Source: Acetivibrio mesophilus
GTDB taxonomy: Bacteria; Bacillota; Clostridia; Acetivibrionales; Acetivibrionaceae
Direction: 5' to 3'
Assembly (NCBI RefSeq): GCF_004102745.1
Contig: NZ_RLII01000015.1
Span: 18,871 to 82,870 of the forward strand
Length of the DNA stretch: 64,000 bases
Made by a program: the position numbers and the translations under genes. The notes under the pieces were generated by a model. That model saw only the letters and a list, made by a program, of their open reading frames with translations. It was not told where the DNA came from and searched no databases. Below are positions 44,737-53,393 of the stretch, in pieces; position 1 is the first letter of the stretch, and every line of letters begins with the position of its first letter.

Positions 44737-45117
44737 ATGTCTATTGAGGTCATAAAAACCGATAAAGCCCCTGAAGCAATTGGTCCGTATTCACAGGCAA
44801 TTGTTGCGGGCTCGTTTATTTACACATCAGGACAGATACCCATTGATCCCAAAACGGGAGAAGTGGTTGGCGGTGAAATTGAGGAGCAGACGGAACAGGT
44901 ACTCAAAAACCTAAAAAATGTTCTTGAAGCAGCAGGCAGTGGCTTGAACAAGGTGGTAAAAACTACTGTATTCATAAAGGATATGAACAGTTTTTCAAAA
45001 ATCAATGAGGTGTATGCCAAATTCTTTTCGGAGTCTTTTCCGGCAAGGTCATGTGTCGAAGTATCGAAGCTTCCGAAGGGTGTATTAATAGAAATTGAAG
45101 CGGTTGCAATAAAATAA
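44737..45117 (+). CDS. ridA: RidA family enamine/imine deaminase
   Basis: 126 residues from the ATG seven codons into the longer frame, placed after [31 protein letters not shown], and [25 protein letters not shown] with the conserved Arg and Glu, are RidA signatures. It hydrolyses reactive 2-aminoacrylate and related imines released by PLP beta- and gamma-eliminases. Two such lyases follow directly. Confidence 0.93.
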   Translation: MSIEVIKTDKAPEAIGPYSQAIVAGSFIYTSGQIPIDPKTGEVVGGEIEEQTEQVLKNLKNVLEAAGSGLNKVVKTTVFIKDMNSFSKINEVYAKFFSESFPARSCVEVSKLPKGVLIEIEAVAIK

Positions 45118-45124
45118 AGAAAGG

Positions 45125-46285
45125 ATGATGAGAATTGGGAATGTGTCGAAGCATAGTATAAGTACAAAGGTGGTACATGGCTCAAAAGGCTATGACCCCC
45201 ATACGGGAGCAGTAAGCTTCCCCATATATCAAAGTGCTACTTTCAGGCATCCGGCGCTGCATCAGACTACCGGTTATGATTATTCCCGCTTGCAGAACCC
45301 TACAAGGGAAGAACTTGAAAATACGATTGCAAATATCGAAAACGGTAAGTATGGATTTGCTTTTTCCAGCGGCATGGCGGCAATATCAACTATACTTTCT
45401 CTTTTCTTACCGGGAGATCACATCATTGTTTCTGATGACCTCTATGGAGGTACTTTCAGGCTGTTTGAGGAAATATACAAAAGATACGGTGTGGAGTTTT
45501 CCTATGTTAATACGAGTAAGATTCAGGATATAGAAAACGCTGTGAAAGACAACAGCAAAGCATTTTTTATTGAGACTCCTTCAAATCCAATGATGAAGGT
45601 AGCCGATTTAAAGGCGATATCGGAATTTGCCAAAGATAGAAGAATGCTTTTGATTGTGGATAATACCTTTCTTACACCATATTTTCAGAGACCTTTGGAG
45701 CTCGGAGCAGATATTGTGGTCCACAGCGGGACAAAATATCTTGGAGGGCACAACGATACTTTGGCAGGTCTTGTTGTAGTTAATGATGAAGAGTTGGCGG
45801 AAAAGTTTACGCTTATTCAAAAATCAGAAGGGGCTGTATTGTCTCCCTTTGACAGTTGGCTGATTTTAAGAGGAATAAAGACACTGGGGGTACGCCTTGA
45901 AAAGCAGCAGGAAAATGCGATGAAAATTTCAAAGTGGCTTTGCACCCATAAAAATGTCACAAAGGTCAACTACGTGGGATTGCCCGACCATGAGAGTTAT
46001 AGTATTTCAAAATCTCAGGCCTCCGGGTTTGGAGCCATGATTTCCTTTAATGTAAAAGACGTGCAAGTTGTAGAGAGGGTTTTGGAAAAAGTACGGTTGG
46101 TAATATTTGCCGAAAGTCTCGGTGGTGTGGAAAGCTTGATTACCTATCCTGTTGTTCAGACCCATGCTGCAATACCAGAGGAAATACGGCAAAGAATAGG
46201 AGTTACCGATACACTCTTAAGACTTTCAGTGGGAATTGAGGCGGCAGAGGATATAATTGCTGACCTTGAGCAAGCCTTAGAATAG
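45125..46285 (+). CDS. Cystathionine gamma-synthase/lyase-type PLP enzyme
   Basis: 386 residues of the Cys/Met metabolism PLP family. FPIYQSATFRHP, YDYSRLQNPTREELE, SSGMAAI, PLP Lys in HSGTKYLGGHNDTLAG, and SLGGVESLITYP. The profile is between MetB and MetC/gamma-lyase, so gamma-synthase, gamma-lyase and methionine gamma-lyase are all possible. The ribosome site AAAGGA lies very close to the first ATG; the exact start is uncertain by a few codons. Confidence 0.88.
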   Translation: MMRIGNVSKHSISTKVVHGSKGYDPHTGAVSFPIYQSATFRHPALHQTTGYDYSRLQNPTREELENTIANIENGKYGFAFSSGMAAISTILSLFLPGDHIIVSDDLYGGTFRLFEEIYKRYGVEFSYVNTSKIQDIENAVKDNSKAFFIETPSNPMMKVADLKAISEFAKDRRMLLIVDNTFLTPYFQRPLELGADIVVHSGTKYLGGHNDTLAGLVVVNDEELAEKFTLIQKSEGAVLSPFDSWLILRGIKTLGVRLEKQQENAMKISKWLCTHKNVTKVNYVGLPDHESYSISKSQASGFGAMISFNVKDVQVVERVLEKVRLVIFAESLGGVESLITYPVVQTHAAIPEEIRQRIGVTDTLLRLSVGIEAAEDIIADLEQALE

Positions 46286-46296
46286 GAGGGGATTTT

Positions 46297-47484
46297 ATGA
46301 GCAGTATATTTGATGAGGTTATAGATAGAAAAAACACCGATAGTCTGAAATGGGACTATTGCAAACAAAGGTTCGGCCGAGCAGATATTCTGCCTATGTG
46401 GGTTGCCGATATGGATTTTAAGTCACCTTCTATCATAGCGGAGGCGATAGCACGTAGAGCTCAGCAAGGAGTGTTTGGTTATACTGAGGCGTCAGAGAGG
46501 CTTTCAGCGGCTTTGGCCGGTTGGATGGAGAAAAGGCACAGCTGGCAGATAGAAAAAAAGTGGATAATTTATAGTCCGGGAGTGGTTACTTCGGTAAATA
46601 CCGCAATACAAGCATATACAAATCCCGGAGATAAGGTTTTAATGCAAACTCCTATATATTACCCTTTCTATTCCAGTATCCTGGATAACGAAAGGGAGCT
46701 GGTGACAAATCCCTTAAGGAATAATGAAGGATATTATGAGATTGATTTTGAAGATCTTGAGAAGAAACTTTCCGATAATGTTAAAATGATGATTTTCTGC
46801 AGTCCCCACAACCCAATAGGAAGGGTATGGAAGATTCATGAGCTAAATGAAGTATTAAGGCTTTGTAAAAAATACAATGTGATTCTTGTTTCCGACGAAA
46901 TACACTCAGATTTGGTGTTTAAAGGACATAAGCATATTCCGATTGCGTCCTTGGCAGAGGATGATTTTAAAAGCTGCATCACATTGGTGTCTCCGACAAA
47001 GACTTTCAATATTGCAGGACTCTCGGTATCTGCAGCAATAATACCCGATAGGGAGTTTGGGCAAAGGTTTAGAAGTACTTTAAGTAAAAACGGATCCGGT
47101 ATGCTGAATATATTCGGACTTGTAGCGGCTGAGGCTGCGTATTCTGGCTGTGAAGAGTGGCTGGATGAATTGCTTCTGTATCTTGAAGGAAATCTGGATA
47201 CGCTGGTGGAGTATTTTGAGAAAAATATACCTCAAATAAAAGTTATAAGGCCGGAAGCAACATATCTTGCATGGATTGATTGCAATGAGTTTGCCATACC
47301 GGCAGAAGAACTAAAGGACTTTTTTGTCAATAAAGCCGGTGTGGGATTAAATGATGGCGTGGTCTTCGGTAGAGAAGGCTATGGTTTTCAGAGGCTCAAT
47401 TTCGCTTGCCCTAGAACACTTTTATTAGAAGGGCTTGAAAGAATCAAAGAGGCTGTACATCGTCTTTCTAAAATGCCTTACTAA
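46297..47484 (+). CDS. MalY/PatB-type cystathionine beta-lyase (C-S lyase)
   Basis: 395 residues, aminotransferase fold. RADILPMWVADMDFK near the N-terminus, FCSPHNPIGRVW, SDEIHSDL and PLP Lys in SPTKTFNIAGL are MalY/PatB hallmarks. It cleaves C-S bonds of cystathionine or S-substituted cysteines, giving a thiol, pyruvate and ammonia. It forms a unit with ridA and the gamma-synthase/lyase gene for thioether breakdown. Confidence 0.92.
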   Translation: MSSIFDEVIDRKNTDSLKWDYCKQRFGRADILPMWVADMDFKSPSIIAEAIARRAQQGVFGYTEASERLSAALAGWMEKRHSWQIEKKWIIYSPGVVTSVNTAIQAYTNPGDKVLMQTPIYYPFYSSILDNERELVTNPLRNNEGYYEIDFEDLEKKLSDNVKMMIFCSPHNPIGRVWKIHELNEVLRLCKKYNVILVSDEIHSDLVFKGHKHIPIASLAEDDFKSCITLVSPTKTFNIAGLSVSAAIIPDREFGQRFRSTLSKNGSGMLNIFGLVAAEAAYSGCEEWLDELLLYLEGNLDTLVEYFEKNIPQIKVIRPEATYLAWIDCNEFAIPAEELKDFFVNKAGVGLNDGVVFGREGYGFQRLNFACPRTLLLEGLERIKEAVHRLSKMPY

Positions 47485-47528
47485 TTGTCAATAAATATTA
47501 GCAAATGCATGCTTGGATTTTTATGCCG

Positions 47529-47628
47529 TAAACACAACAAAACAAATAGGAATAATGGGAAATTACTATTGACTATTCATATTAAAATAACGTATAATTA
47601 AAACACGAGTAAACATATAGGGATAGTG
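47529..47628 (+). promoter_or_regulatory. cooS promoter with two sulfur-island motifs
   Basis: TTGACT (47569-47574), 18-bp spacer, TATAAT (47593-47598). Motif copies are upstream (47538-47557, CAAAACAAATAGGAATAATG, preceded by AAACACAA) and downstream (47609-47628, GTAAACATATAGGGATAGTG, preceded by AAACACGA). Confidence 0.65.
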
Positions 47629-47650
47629 AGAAAATGAGTGAGGTGTGAAT

Positions 47651-49657
47651 ATGATTTTTTATCGAGATATAAGATACCACCACAGGCATATTAATGATGG
47701 AGATGGACATCACCACCACCAAAATTCTTTTTTTGATGATTACAACAATGCTGTTAATGAATACAAGAAGAGCTTTCCGTCAAAGGCAAATGTTATAGAG
47801 AATACCCCGGACCCTGCAGTAAGAGAGATGCTTGTACATATGGAAAAGCAAGGCTGTGAGACTTGCTTTGATCGCTTTGACAGCCAAAAGCCCCATTGCA
47901 ACTTTGGGATTGCAGGTGTCTGCTGTAAAAATTGTAATATGGGTCCGTGCAGAGTGACGAAGAAGAGTCCTAGAGGAGTATGTGGAGCAGATGCGGATCT
48001 TATTGTTGCGAGAAATCTTCTAAGGTGGGTGGCGGCAGGCGTTGCAGCCCATGGTGCAAGAGGGCGCGAAGTAATGTTGGCCCTAAAGGCGTCCGGGGAA
48101 GGAGTACTGAACATACCTATTTCCGGAGAAGCAAAGCTTAGAAAGTCTGCAGCCCAGTTGGGCATATCCACTGAAGGCAAGACAAAGGAAGAGCTAGCAA
48201 TAGAAGTTGCCGGTATTCTTCTTGAAGATTTGGCGAGAACAGTTCCGGGAGAGCATAAGACATTAAAGGCTTTTGCCACTAAGGAAAGGATTAAGAAATG
48301 GCAAGAACTAGATATCCTTCCTATAGGAGCTTATCACGAAGTGTTTGAAGCCCTCCATCGAACCAGTACGGGAACGGATGGAGATTGGGAGAACATTATG
48401 AAGCAGCTCTTGAGGTGCGGCTTGGCTTTTGCCTGGAGCAGCGTTTTGGGATCTTCAATAGCTATGGATAGTTTGTTTGGCATACCCGCAAGAAGTACCG
48501 TTAAGGCTAATCTAGGCGCCCTTAAGGAAGGTTATGTCAATATTGCTGTTCACGGACATTCCCCTCTTTTGGTCAGCGAAATAGTAAAGCAGGGGAGAAA
48601 TCCGGAATTTATACAACTGGCTAAAGAAAAGGGAGCCCATGGAATACAGTTTTATGGAATATGTTGCTCAGGACTTTCGGCAATGTATCGCTATGGAGGT
48701 GTTATCCCTCTGTCGAATGCAATCGGTGCGGAGCTGGTTCTTGGCACAGGAGCTATTGATTTATGGGTGGCTGATGTTCAGGATGTCTTTCCTTCAATAA
48801 TGGATGTGGCAAAATGTTTTAAAACCACGGTTGTTACAACCAGTGATTCTGCAAGACTTCCCGGAGCTGAGCATTATGGCTACGACCATCACCATTCAAA
48901 TTTAGACGAGACAGAAGCCCTGGCAAAAACTATTCTTAAGAGGGCTATTGAAAGCTTTGAGGAAAGAAGAGATGTCCCGGTTTTTATTCCAAATTATGAG
49001 GTGGACGCAGAGATAGGCTTTTCTGTAGAGTATGCCACCAGCCGCTTTGGAAGCATGGAAGTAATTGCAAAGGCCTTAGAAGAAGGTAAAATTCGCGGTG
49101 TAGTCAATTTGGTGGGTTGCAATAACCCAAGGGTTATGTATGAAAAAGCAATAGCAGATGTGGCACAAAAGTTGATTGAAAACAATATCCTTGTGCTCAC
49201 CAACGGTTGCGCATCCTTTCCCCTTTTGAAGCTGGGCTATTGCAATGCCAAAGCATTAGAAAAAGCCGGGGAGGGAATCAGAGAATTTTTGGGGTCGGAT
49301 TTGCCTCCTGTATGGCATATGGGTGAGTGTCTTGATAATGCAAGAGCTTCTGCCTTTTTCAGAGCATTGGCCGATAGCCTTGGAAGGGATATAAAAGACT
49401 TGCCTTTTGCCTTTGCAAGTCCTGAGTGGTCCAATGAAAAGGGAGTGGGGGCGGCTCTTGGATTTAGACTTTTAGGTATAAACTCCTATCATTCGGTTTA
49501 TCCACCGGTGCAAGGCTCCGGAAATGTAATGAAATACTTGTTTGAAGATACCCAGAAAACACTGGGCGCTGTTATGGTAGTGGAGGTAGACCCGCTAAAG
49601 CTGGCAGATAGAATAATTTTAGATATCAATGAAAAGAGAAAGGCCTTGATGTGGTGA
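47651..49657 (+). CDS. cooS: CooS-like Ni,Fe carbon monoxide dehydrogenase, altered C-cluster site
   Basis: 668 residues from the ATG after GAGGTG. His-rich N-terminus (YHHRHINDGDGHHHH). D- and B-cluster cysteines are intact (HCNFGIAGVCCKNCNMGPC...GVC). Of the C-cluster ligands known from C. hydrogenoformans CODH-II, His261 (VHGHSP), Cys295 (GICCSG), Cys446 (VGCNNPR), Cys476 (TNGCAS) and Cys526 (MGECLDNAR) have equivalents, as does the Lys563 region (PEWSNEK). Cys333, normally in DVQC, is Asp378 here (ADVQDVFP). No CooC or CooF is nearby. Normal Ni-CODH activity is therefore uncertain. Sulfur-island motifs precede it. Confidence 0.9.
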   Translation: MIFYRDIRYHHRHINDGDGHHHHQNSFFDDYNNAVNEYKKSFPSKANVIENTPDPAVREMLVHMEKQGCETCFDRFDSQKPHCNFGIAGVCCKNCNMGPCRVTKKSPRGVCGADADLIVARNLLRWVAAGVAAHGARGREVMLALKASGEGVLNIPISGEAKLRKSAAQLGISTEGKTKEELAIEVAGILLEDLARTVPGEHKTLKAFATKERIKKWQELDILPIGAYHEVFEALHRTSTGTDGDWENIMKQLLRCGLAFAWSSVLGSSIAMDSLFGIPARSTVKANLGALKEGYVNIAVHGHSPLLVSEIVKQGRNPEFIQLAKEKGAHGIQFYGICCSGLSAMYRYGGVIPLSNAIGAELVLGTGAIDLWVADVQDVFPSIMDVAKCFKTTVVTTSDSARLPGAEHYGYDHHHSNLDETEALAKTILKRAIESFEERRDVPVFIPNYEVDAEIGFSVEYATSRFGSMEVIAKALEEGKIRGVVNLVGCNNPRVMYEKAIADVAQKLIENNILVLTNGCASFPLLKLGYCNAKALEKAGEGIREFLGSDLPPVWHMGECLDNARASAFFRALADSLGRDIKDLPFAFASPEWSNEKGVGAALGFRLLGINSYHSVYPPVQGSGNVMKYLFEDTQKTLGAVMVVEVDPLKLADRIILDINEKRKALMW

Positions 49658-49716
49658 GAATGCATATTTTTCTTCTCATTTGTTAAATGAATAACTTCTA
49701 AAGGGAGGTAATGAAT

Positions 49717-50700
49717 ATGAGAAAAAAAGCCGTTATTTTTACACTGCTGGTGTTGATGATATTAAACCTTGCAGGCTGCAGTAATGAAAACAGGGCGACT
49801 AGGACAGGAGAAAACGTGTCCAATGATAATACACAGGTTAAGACAATAAAGATTGCCTATTTGCCTATTACTCACGCCCTTCCCCTTTATGTAGAGAATG
49901 AGCTGGCCGAGGAGAACTTTAAAAATTTTAAACTGGAGCTTGTAAAGTTTGGTTCATGGACAGAGCTGGTGGATGCTTTGAATTCCGGAAAGGTGGACGG
50001 TGCATCCATGCTCATAGAGCTTGCAATGAAGGCAAAGGAGCAAGGTATTGATTTGAAGGCGGTTGCCTTAGGCCACAGAGATGGGAATGTGGTGGTGGTA
50101 TCTAAGGATATCAACAAAGTTGAAGATTTGAAGGGAAAGAACTTTGCTATACCCAGCAAGCTTTCCACCCATAATATTTTGCTGCATATTATGCTTGAAA
50201 AAGGTGGTCTTACATATAGCGATGTAAATGTTATTGAACTTCCGCCGCCGGAAATGTCGGCAGCCCTGGCGGAGGGGAGAATATCCGGTTATTGTGTGGC
50301 TGAACCATTTGGAGCCAAATCGGTGGCAGTGGATAAAGGAAAAACTTTATTTGAATCTCAGGATTTATGGGAAGGCTCGGTGTGCTGCGGATTGGTTCTT
50401 AGAAATGATTTTATTGAGAACAACGAGGCTATAGCAGAGGAATTTATTAAGGAATATATAAACGCAGGACATAAAGCTGAGTTGAAAGATAATGTGGTTC
50501 GTGATATTGCAACAAAATACTTAAAAGCAGAATCCGAGGTCCTAGACTTGTCTCTTAAATGGATTTCCTATGAAAACCTGAAGCTTGAGGAAAAGGACTA
50601 TAATGAGCTTTCGAAATACATGGTGGAAATGGGACTTTCTAAGAATCCTCCAGAGTACAGCGAGTTTGTGGATAATACATTTATTGGTAAAGTGAAGTGA
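49717..50700 (+). CDS. NitT/TauT-family substrate-binding lipoprotein (SsuA-like), transporter 3
   Basis: 327 residues from the second ATG, nine bases after GGGAGG. Lipobox NLAGC. The binding fold (IAYLPITHALPLYV, SGKVDGASM, LKGKNFAIPSKLSTHNILLH) has the vicinal pair Cys223-Cys224 (GSVCCGLVLR). 59 bases after cooS, so probably co-transcribed with it. Confidence 0.88.
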   Translation: MRKKAVIFTLLVLMILNLAGCSNENRATRTGENVSNDNTQVKTIKIAYLPITHALPLYVENELAEENFKNFKLELVKFGSWTELVDALNSGKVDGASMLIELAMKAKEQGIDLKAVALGHRDGNVVVVSKDINKVEDLKGKNFAIPSKLSTHNILLHIMLEKGGLTYSDVNVIELPPPEMSAALAEGRISGYCVAEPFGAKSVAVDKGKTLFESQDLWEGSVCCGLVLRNDFIENNEAIAEEFIKEYINAGHKAELKDNVVRDIATKYLKAESEVLDLSLKWISYENLKLEEKDYNELSKYMVEMGLSKNPPEYSEFVDNTFIGKVK

Positions 50701-50705
50701 TCAGA

Positions 50706-51479
50706 ATGGAAATATTAAAAAAGACATTAAAGGTTGTTATAAGCATATCTGTACTTGTAAGTATTTGGCAATTTGCAGTATTAACGGGAAGATATGAGCC
50801 GTCGCTTCTTCCTTCTCCGACCAAAGTTTTTGAAGCAATGACAGAATTGATAAAGGACGGAACTCTACTCACCCATTTTAGGGTAAGTCTTACCCGCTTC
50901 TTTATAGGATATCTGGTAGCAATATTTGCAGGAATAACCCTTGGACTTTTACTGGGCTGGAATAAAAGCGTATGGTCTTTTATTGAACCGGTAGTGCAGG
51001 TATTAAGACCGGTTTCACCTATAGCCTGGTTCCCCTTTATTGTTTTATGGTTTGGAATAGGGGATGCTCCGGCCATTGTCATTATTTTTATAGCAGGGTT
51101 TTTTCCAATTCTTCTTTCTACCGTTTCCGGCGTGGGAAATGTAGATCCAATTTATTTGAAAGTGGCTGACAACTTTGGAATACGACAGCCGCAAATGCTT
51201 TTTAAAATTATTCTTCCGGCGGCCTTTCCGTTAATTGCAAACGGCCTTCATTTAGCCCTAGGGTCAGCTTGGGTATTTCTAGTAGCAGGAGAAATGGTAG
51301 GAGCCCAGTCCGGTCTGGGATATCTTATTATAGATGCAAGAAATTCTTTGAGATCGGATCTGGTTTTGGCAGGAATAATATTTATTGGCGCTTTAGGGCT
51401 TTTGCTGGATAGGTTGATAAAACTCCTTGAAACCGGCATTGAAAAGCAGTGGGGAATATCCCGGAGGGGGAGGAACTGA
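50706..51479 (+). CDS. ABC transporter permease (SsuC-like), transporter 3
   Basis: 257 residues with about six membrane segments, the standard size, and the inner-loop motif VADNFGIRQPQMLFKIILPAAFP. Start taken at the ATG at 50706; a GTG at 50697 overlapping the previous stop is the alternative. Confidence 0.9.
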   Translation: MEILKKTLKVVISISVLVSIWQFAVLTGRYEPSLLPSPTKVFEAMTELIKDGTLLTHFRVSLTRFFIGYLVAIFAGITLGLLLGWNKSVWSFIEPVVQVLRPVSPIAWFPFIVLWFGIGDAPAIVIIFIAGFFPILLSTVSGVGNVDPIYLKVADNFGIRQPQMLFKIILPAAFPLIANGLHLALGSAWVFLVAGEMVGAQSGLGYLIIDARNSLRSDLVLAGIIFIGALGLLLDRLIKLLETGIEKQWGISRRGRN

Positions 51480-51480
51480 T

Positions 51481-52254
51481 ATGTATATTTCTATTGAGGG
51501 AGCATCTAGAGAGTATTTTTTTAAAGGTAGAGGAAGAACGGTAGCTCTTGAAAAGGTGAATTTGGAAATAAAGAAAGGTGAATTTATTTGCCTCTTAGGA
51601 CCGAGCGGATGCGGAAAGACAACATTATTGAATTTGATTGCCGGTTTTGATAGACCTACCACAGGCTTTGTTAAAATTAATGGAGAAATTGCTGCAAAAC
51701 CGTCTGTAAATAGAATTACCATATTTCAGAACTATGGGCTTCTTCCGTGGAGAACTGTTCTTCGGAATGTTGAGCTTGGCCTGGAAAGCAAGAAAATAGA
51801 TAAAAAGAAGAGGCTGCAAATTGCGGAAGAATATATTGAACTTGTGGGTCTTTCCGCGTATAAAAAGCATCATCCGGCCCAACTTTCGGGAGGAATGCAG
51901 CAGAGGGTGGCATTGGCAAGGGCATTGGCTGTTGATCCGGAGATACTTCTTATGGATGAGCCGCTAGGGGCTTTGGATGCAATGACTCGTATGAGTATGC
52001 AGGATGAGATTGAGAGGTTGTGGCAGGAAAAGAAAAAAACAATAATCTTTGTGACCCATGATATCGAAGAGGCAGTTTTTTTAGCCGACAGAATTGTGAT
52101 AATGACTCCAAGTCCCGGTAAAGTGAAGAGCGTGGTTGAGGTGCCGTTGGCAAGAAAAAGGGACAGAACAGGAAGTGACTTCTTAAAAATCAGGGACAGG
52201 GTTTTTGCTGAATTTGAGCTAAAGCCTAGAGATATGACAGAATACTATTTGTAA
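51481..52254 (+). CDS. ABC transporter ATPase (SsuB-like), transporter 3
   Basis: 257 residues from the ATG after GGAGGGGGAGG; a longer frame into the permease gene is rejected. Walker A GPSGCGKTT, signature LSGGMQQR, Walker B ILLMDEP, switch FVTHDIEEA. Last gene of the sulfur island. Confidence 0.93.
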   Translation: MYISIEGASREYFFKGRGRTVALEKVNLEIKKGEFICLLGPSGCGKTTLLNLIAGFDRPTTGFVKINGEIAAKPSVNRITIFQNYGLLPWRTVLRNVELGLESKKIDKKKRLQIAEEYIELVGLSAYKKHHPAQLSGGMQQRVALARALAVDPEILLMDEPLGALDAMTRMSMQDEIERLWQEKKKTIIFVTHDIEEAVFLADRIVIMTPSPGKVKSVVEVPLARKRDRTGSDFLKIRDRVFAEFELKPRDMTEYYL

Positions 52255-52364
52255 ATATACGTGTTTTGAATGCATTAATTATGTGTGCTTTGATGCTAAC
52301 GGCGTGTATTGATGAGAGAGGAAGGGATTGTGTGGGTTGAAACTGTATCATCTTTATTTTAAAA

Positions 52365-52410
52365 TATAGCTGTATAATATGACTTTATGATGTTATATTA
52401 TACAGCTATA
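52365..52410. promoter_or_regulatory. Perfect 16-bp inverted repeat over the WYL-regulator promoter
   Basis: TATAGCTGTATAATAT (52365-52380) is repeated as its exact complement ATATTATACAGCTATA (52395-52410) with a 14-bp spacer. It covers a TATAAT and ends 20 bases before the start codon. Likely the autoregulatory operator. Confidence 0.65.
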
Positions 52411-52429
52411 CTAAAATAGGGTGATAAAA

Positions 52430-53326
52430 ATGCAAATTAACCGATTGTTTGAAATAGTATACATCCTTCTTGATAGAAAAACAGTAACTTCAAAAGAGTT
52501 TGCAGAACGATTTGAGGTTTCAACAAGAACTATTTATCGCGATATTGAAGCTCTTTCGGCAGCAGGTATTCCTATCTATACGAGCAAAGGAAAAGGCGGT
52601 GGAATATCACTTTTGCCTAATTTTGTCCTTAATAAAGCTGTTATAACCGATGAAGAAAAAGAGGAGATTCTCTCTTCCTTAAAGGCTGTAAACGCTGTTA
52701 ATCTAGCCAAAACAGATACCGCAATTAAAAAGCTCGGTAGTTTGTTTGGTGAATCAAATACAGATTGGATTGAAGTGGATTTTTCTTCTTGGGCCAACTC
52801 ACAGAAGGAAATTGAAGTATTCAATGCAATAAAGTCTGCGATATTAGATAAGAGGGTTATTACTTTTTCTTATGCCAGTGCAAAAGGACAGCGGACCTTG
52901 CGGGAGGTAGAGCCTTTGAAGCTTTGCTTTAAAAGCAACGCATGGTATTTATATGGATATTGTAAGTCACGATATGATTTTCGTTTCTTTAAGTTGAGGC
53001 GAATCAGGAACCTTTGCGTAACGGAGCAAAATTTTCAGCGTAACCCCCCAAATCAAATCTTTTCAAACGATAATACATATCGGAAAGAATATATTAATCT
53101 GAAGTTAAAGCTGTCTTCGGAGGCTGCTTACAGGGTGTATGATGAATTCGACAGCTATGTACAACAGGAGGACGGAAGTTTTATTGCAGAAATTAACTTT
53201 CCGAGGGGTGAGTGGCTATTTTACTACATCGCAACCTTCGGGAGCCAATGTGAAGTTTTGGAGCCGGAGAACGTGAGAAATAGTGTGAAAGCAGAACTTC
53301 AGAATATGTTAAAACATTATCTTTAA
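52430..53326 (+). CDS. HTH/WYL-domain transcriptional regulator (YafY type)
   Basis: 298 residues from the ATG after AGGGTG. The N-terminal HTH_11 domain has RKTVTSKEFAERFEVSTRTIYRDIEALSAAGIPI. A WYL domain (about 130-225: VEPLKLCFKSNAWYLYGYCKSR, FRFFKLRRI) and a WCX-like C-terminus follow. It probably senses a small ligand and controls itself and the next gene through the dyad upstream. No link to the sulfur motif was seen. Confidence 0.9.
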   Translation: MQINRLFEIVYILLDRKTVTSKEFAERFEVSTRTIYRDIEALSAAGIPIYTSKGKGGGISLLPNFVLNKAVITDEEKEEILSSLKAVNAVNLAKTDTAIKKLGSLFGESNTDWIEVDFSSWANSQKEIEVFNAIKSAILDKRVITFSYASAKGQRTLREVEPLKLCFKSNAWYLYGYCKSRYDFRFFKLRRIRNLCVTEQNFQRNPPNQIFSNDNTYRKEYINLKLKLSSEAAYRVYDEFDSYVQQEDGSFIAEINFPRGEWLFYYIATFGSQCEVLEPENVRNSVKAELQNMLKHYL

Positions 53327-53393
53327 TATGACACGCAGTTGTCATGTTGGACAAAATATAATAGCCTTATCAAACATATGGAGGTTATTAAAA

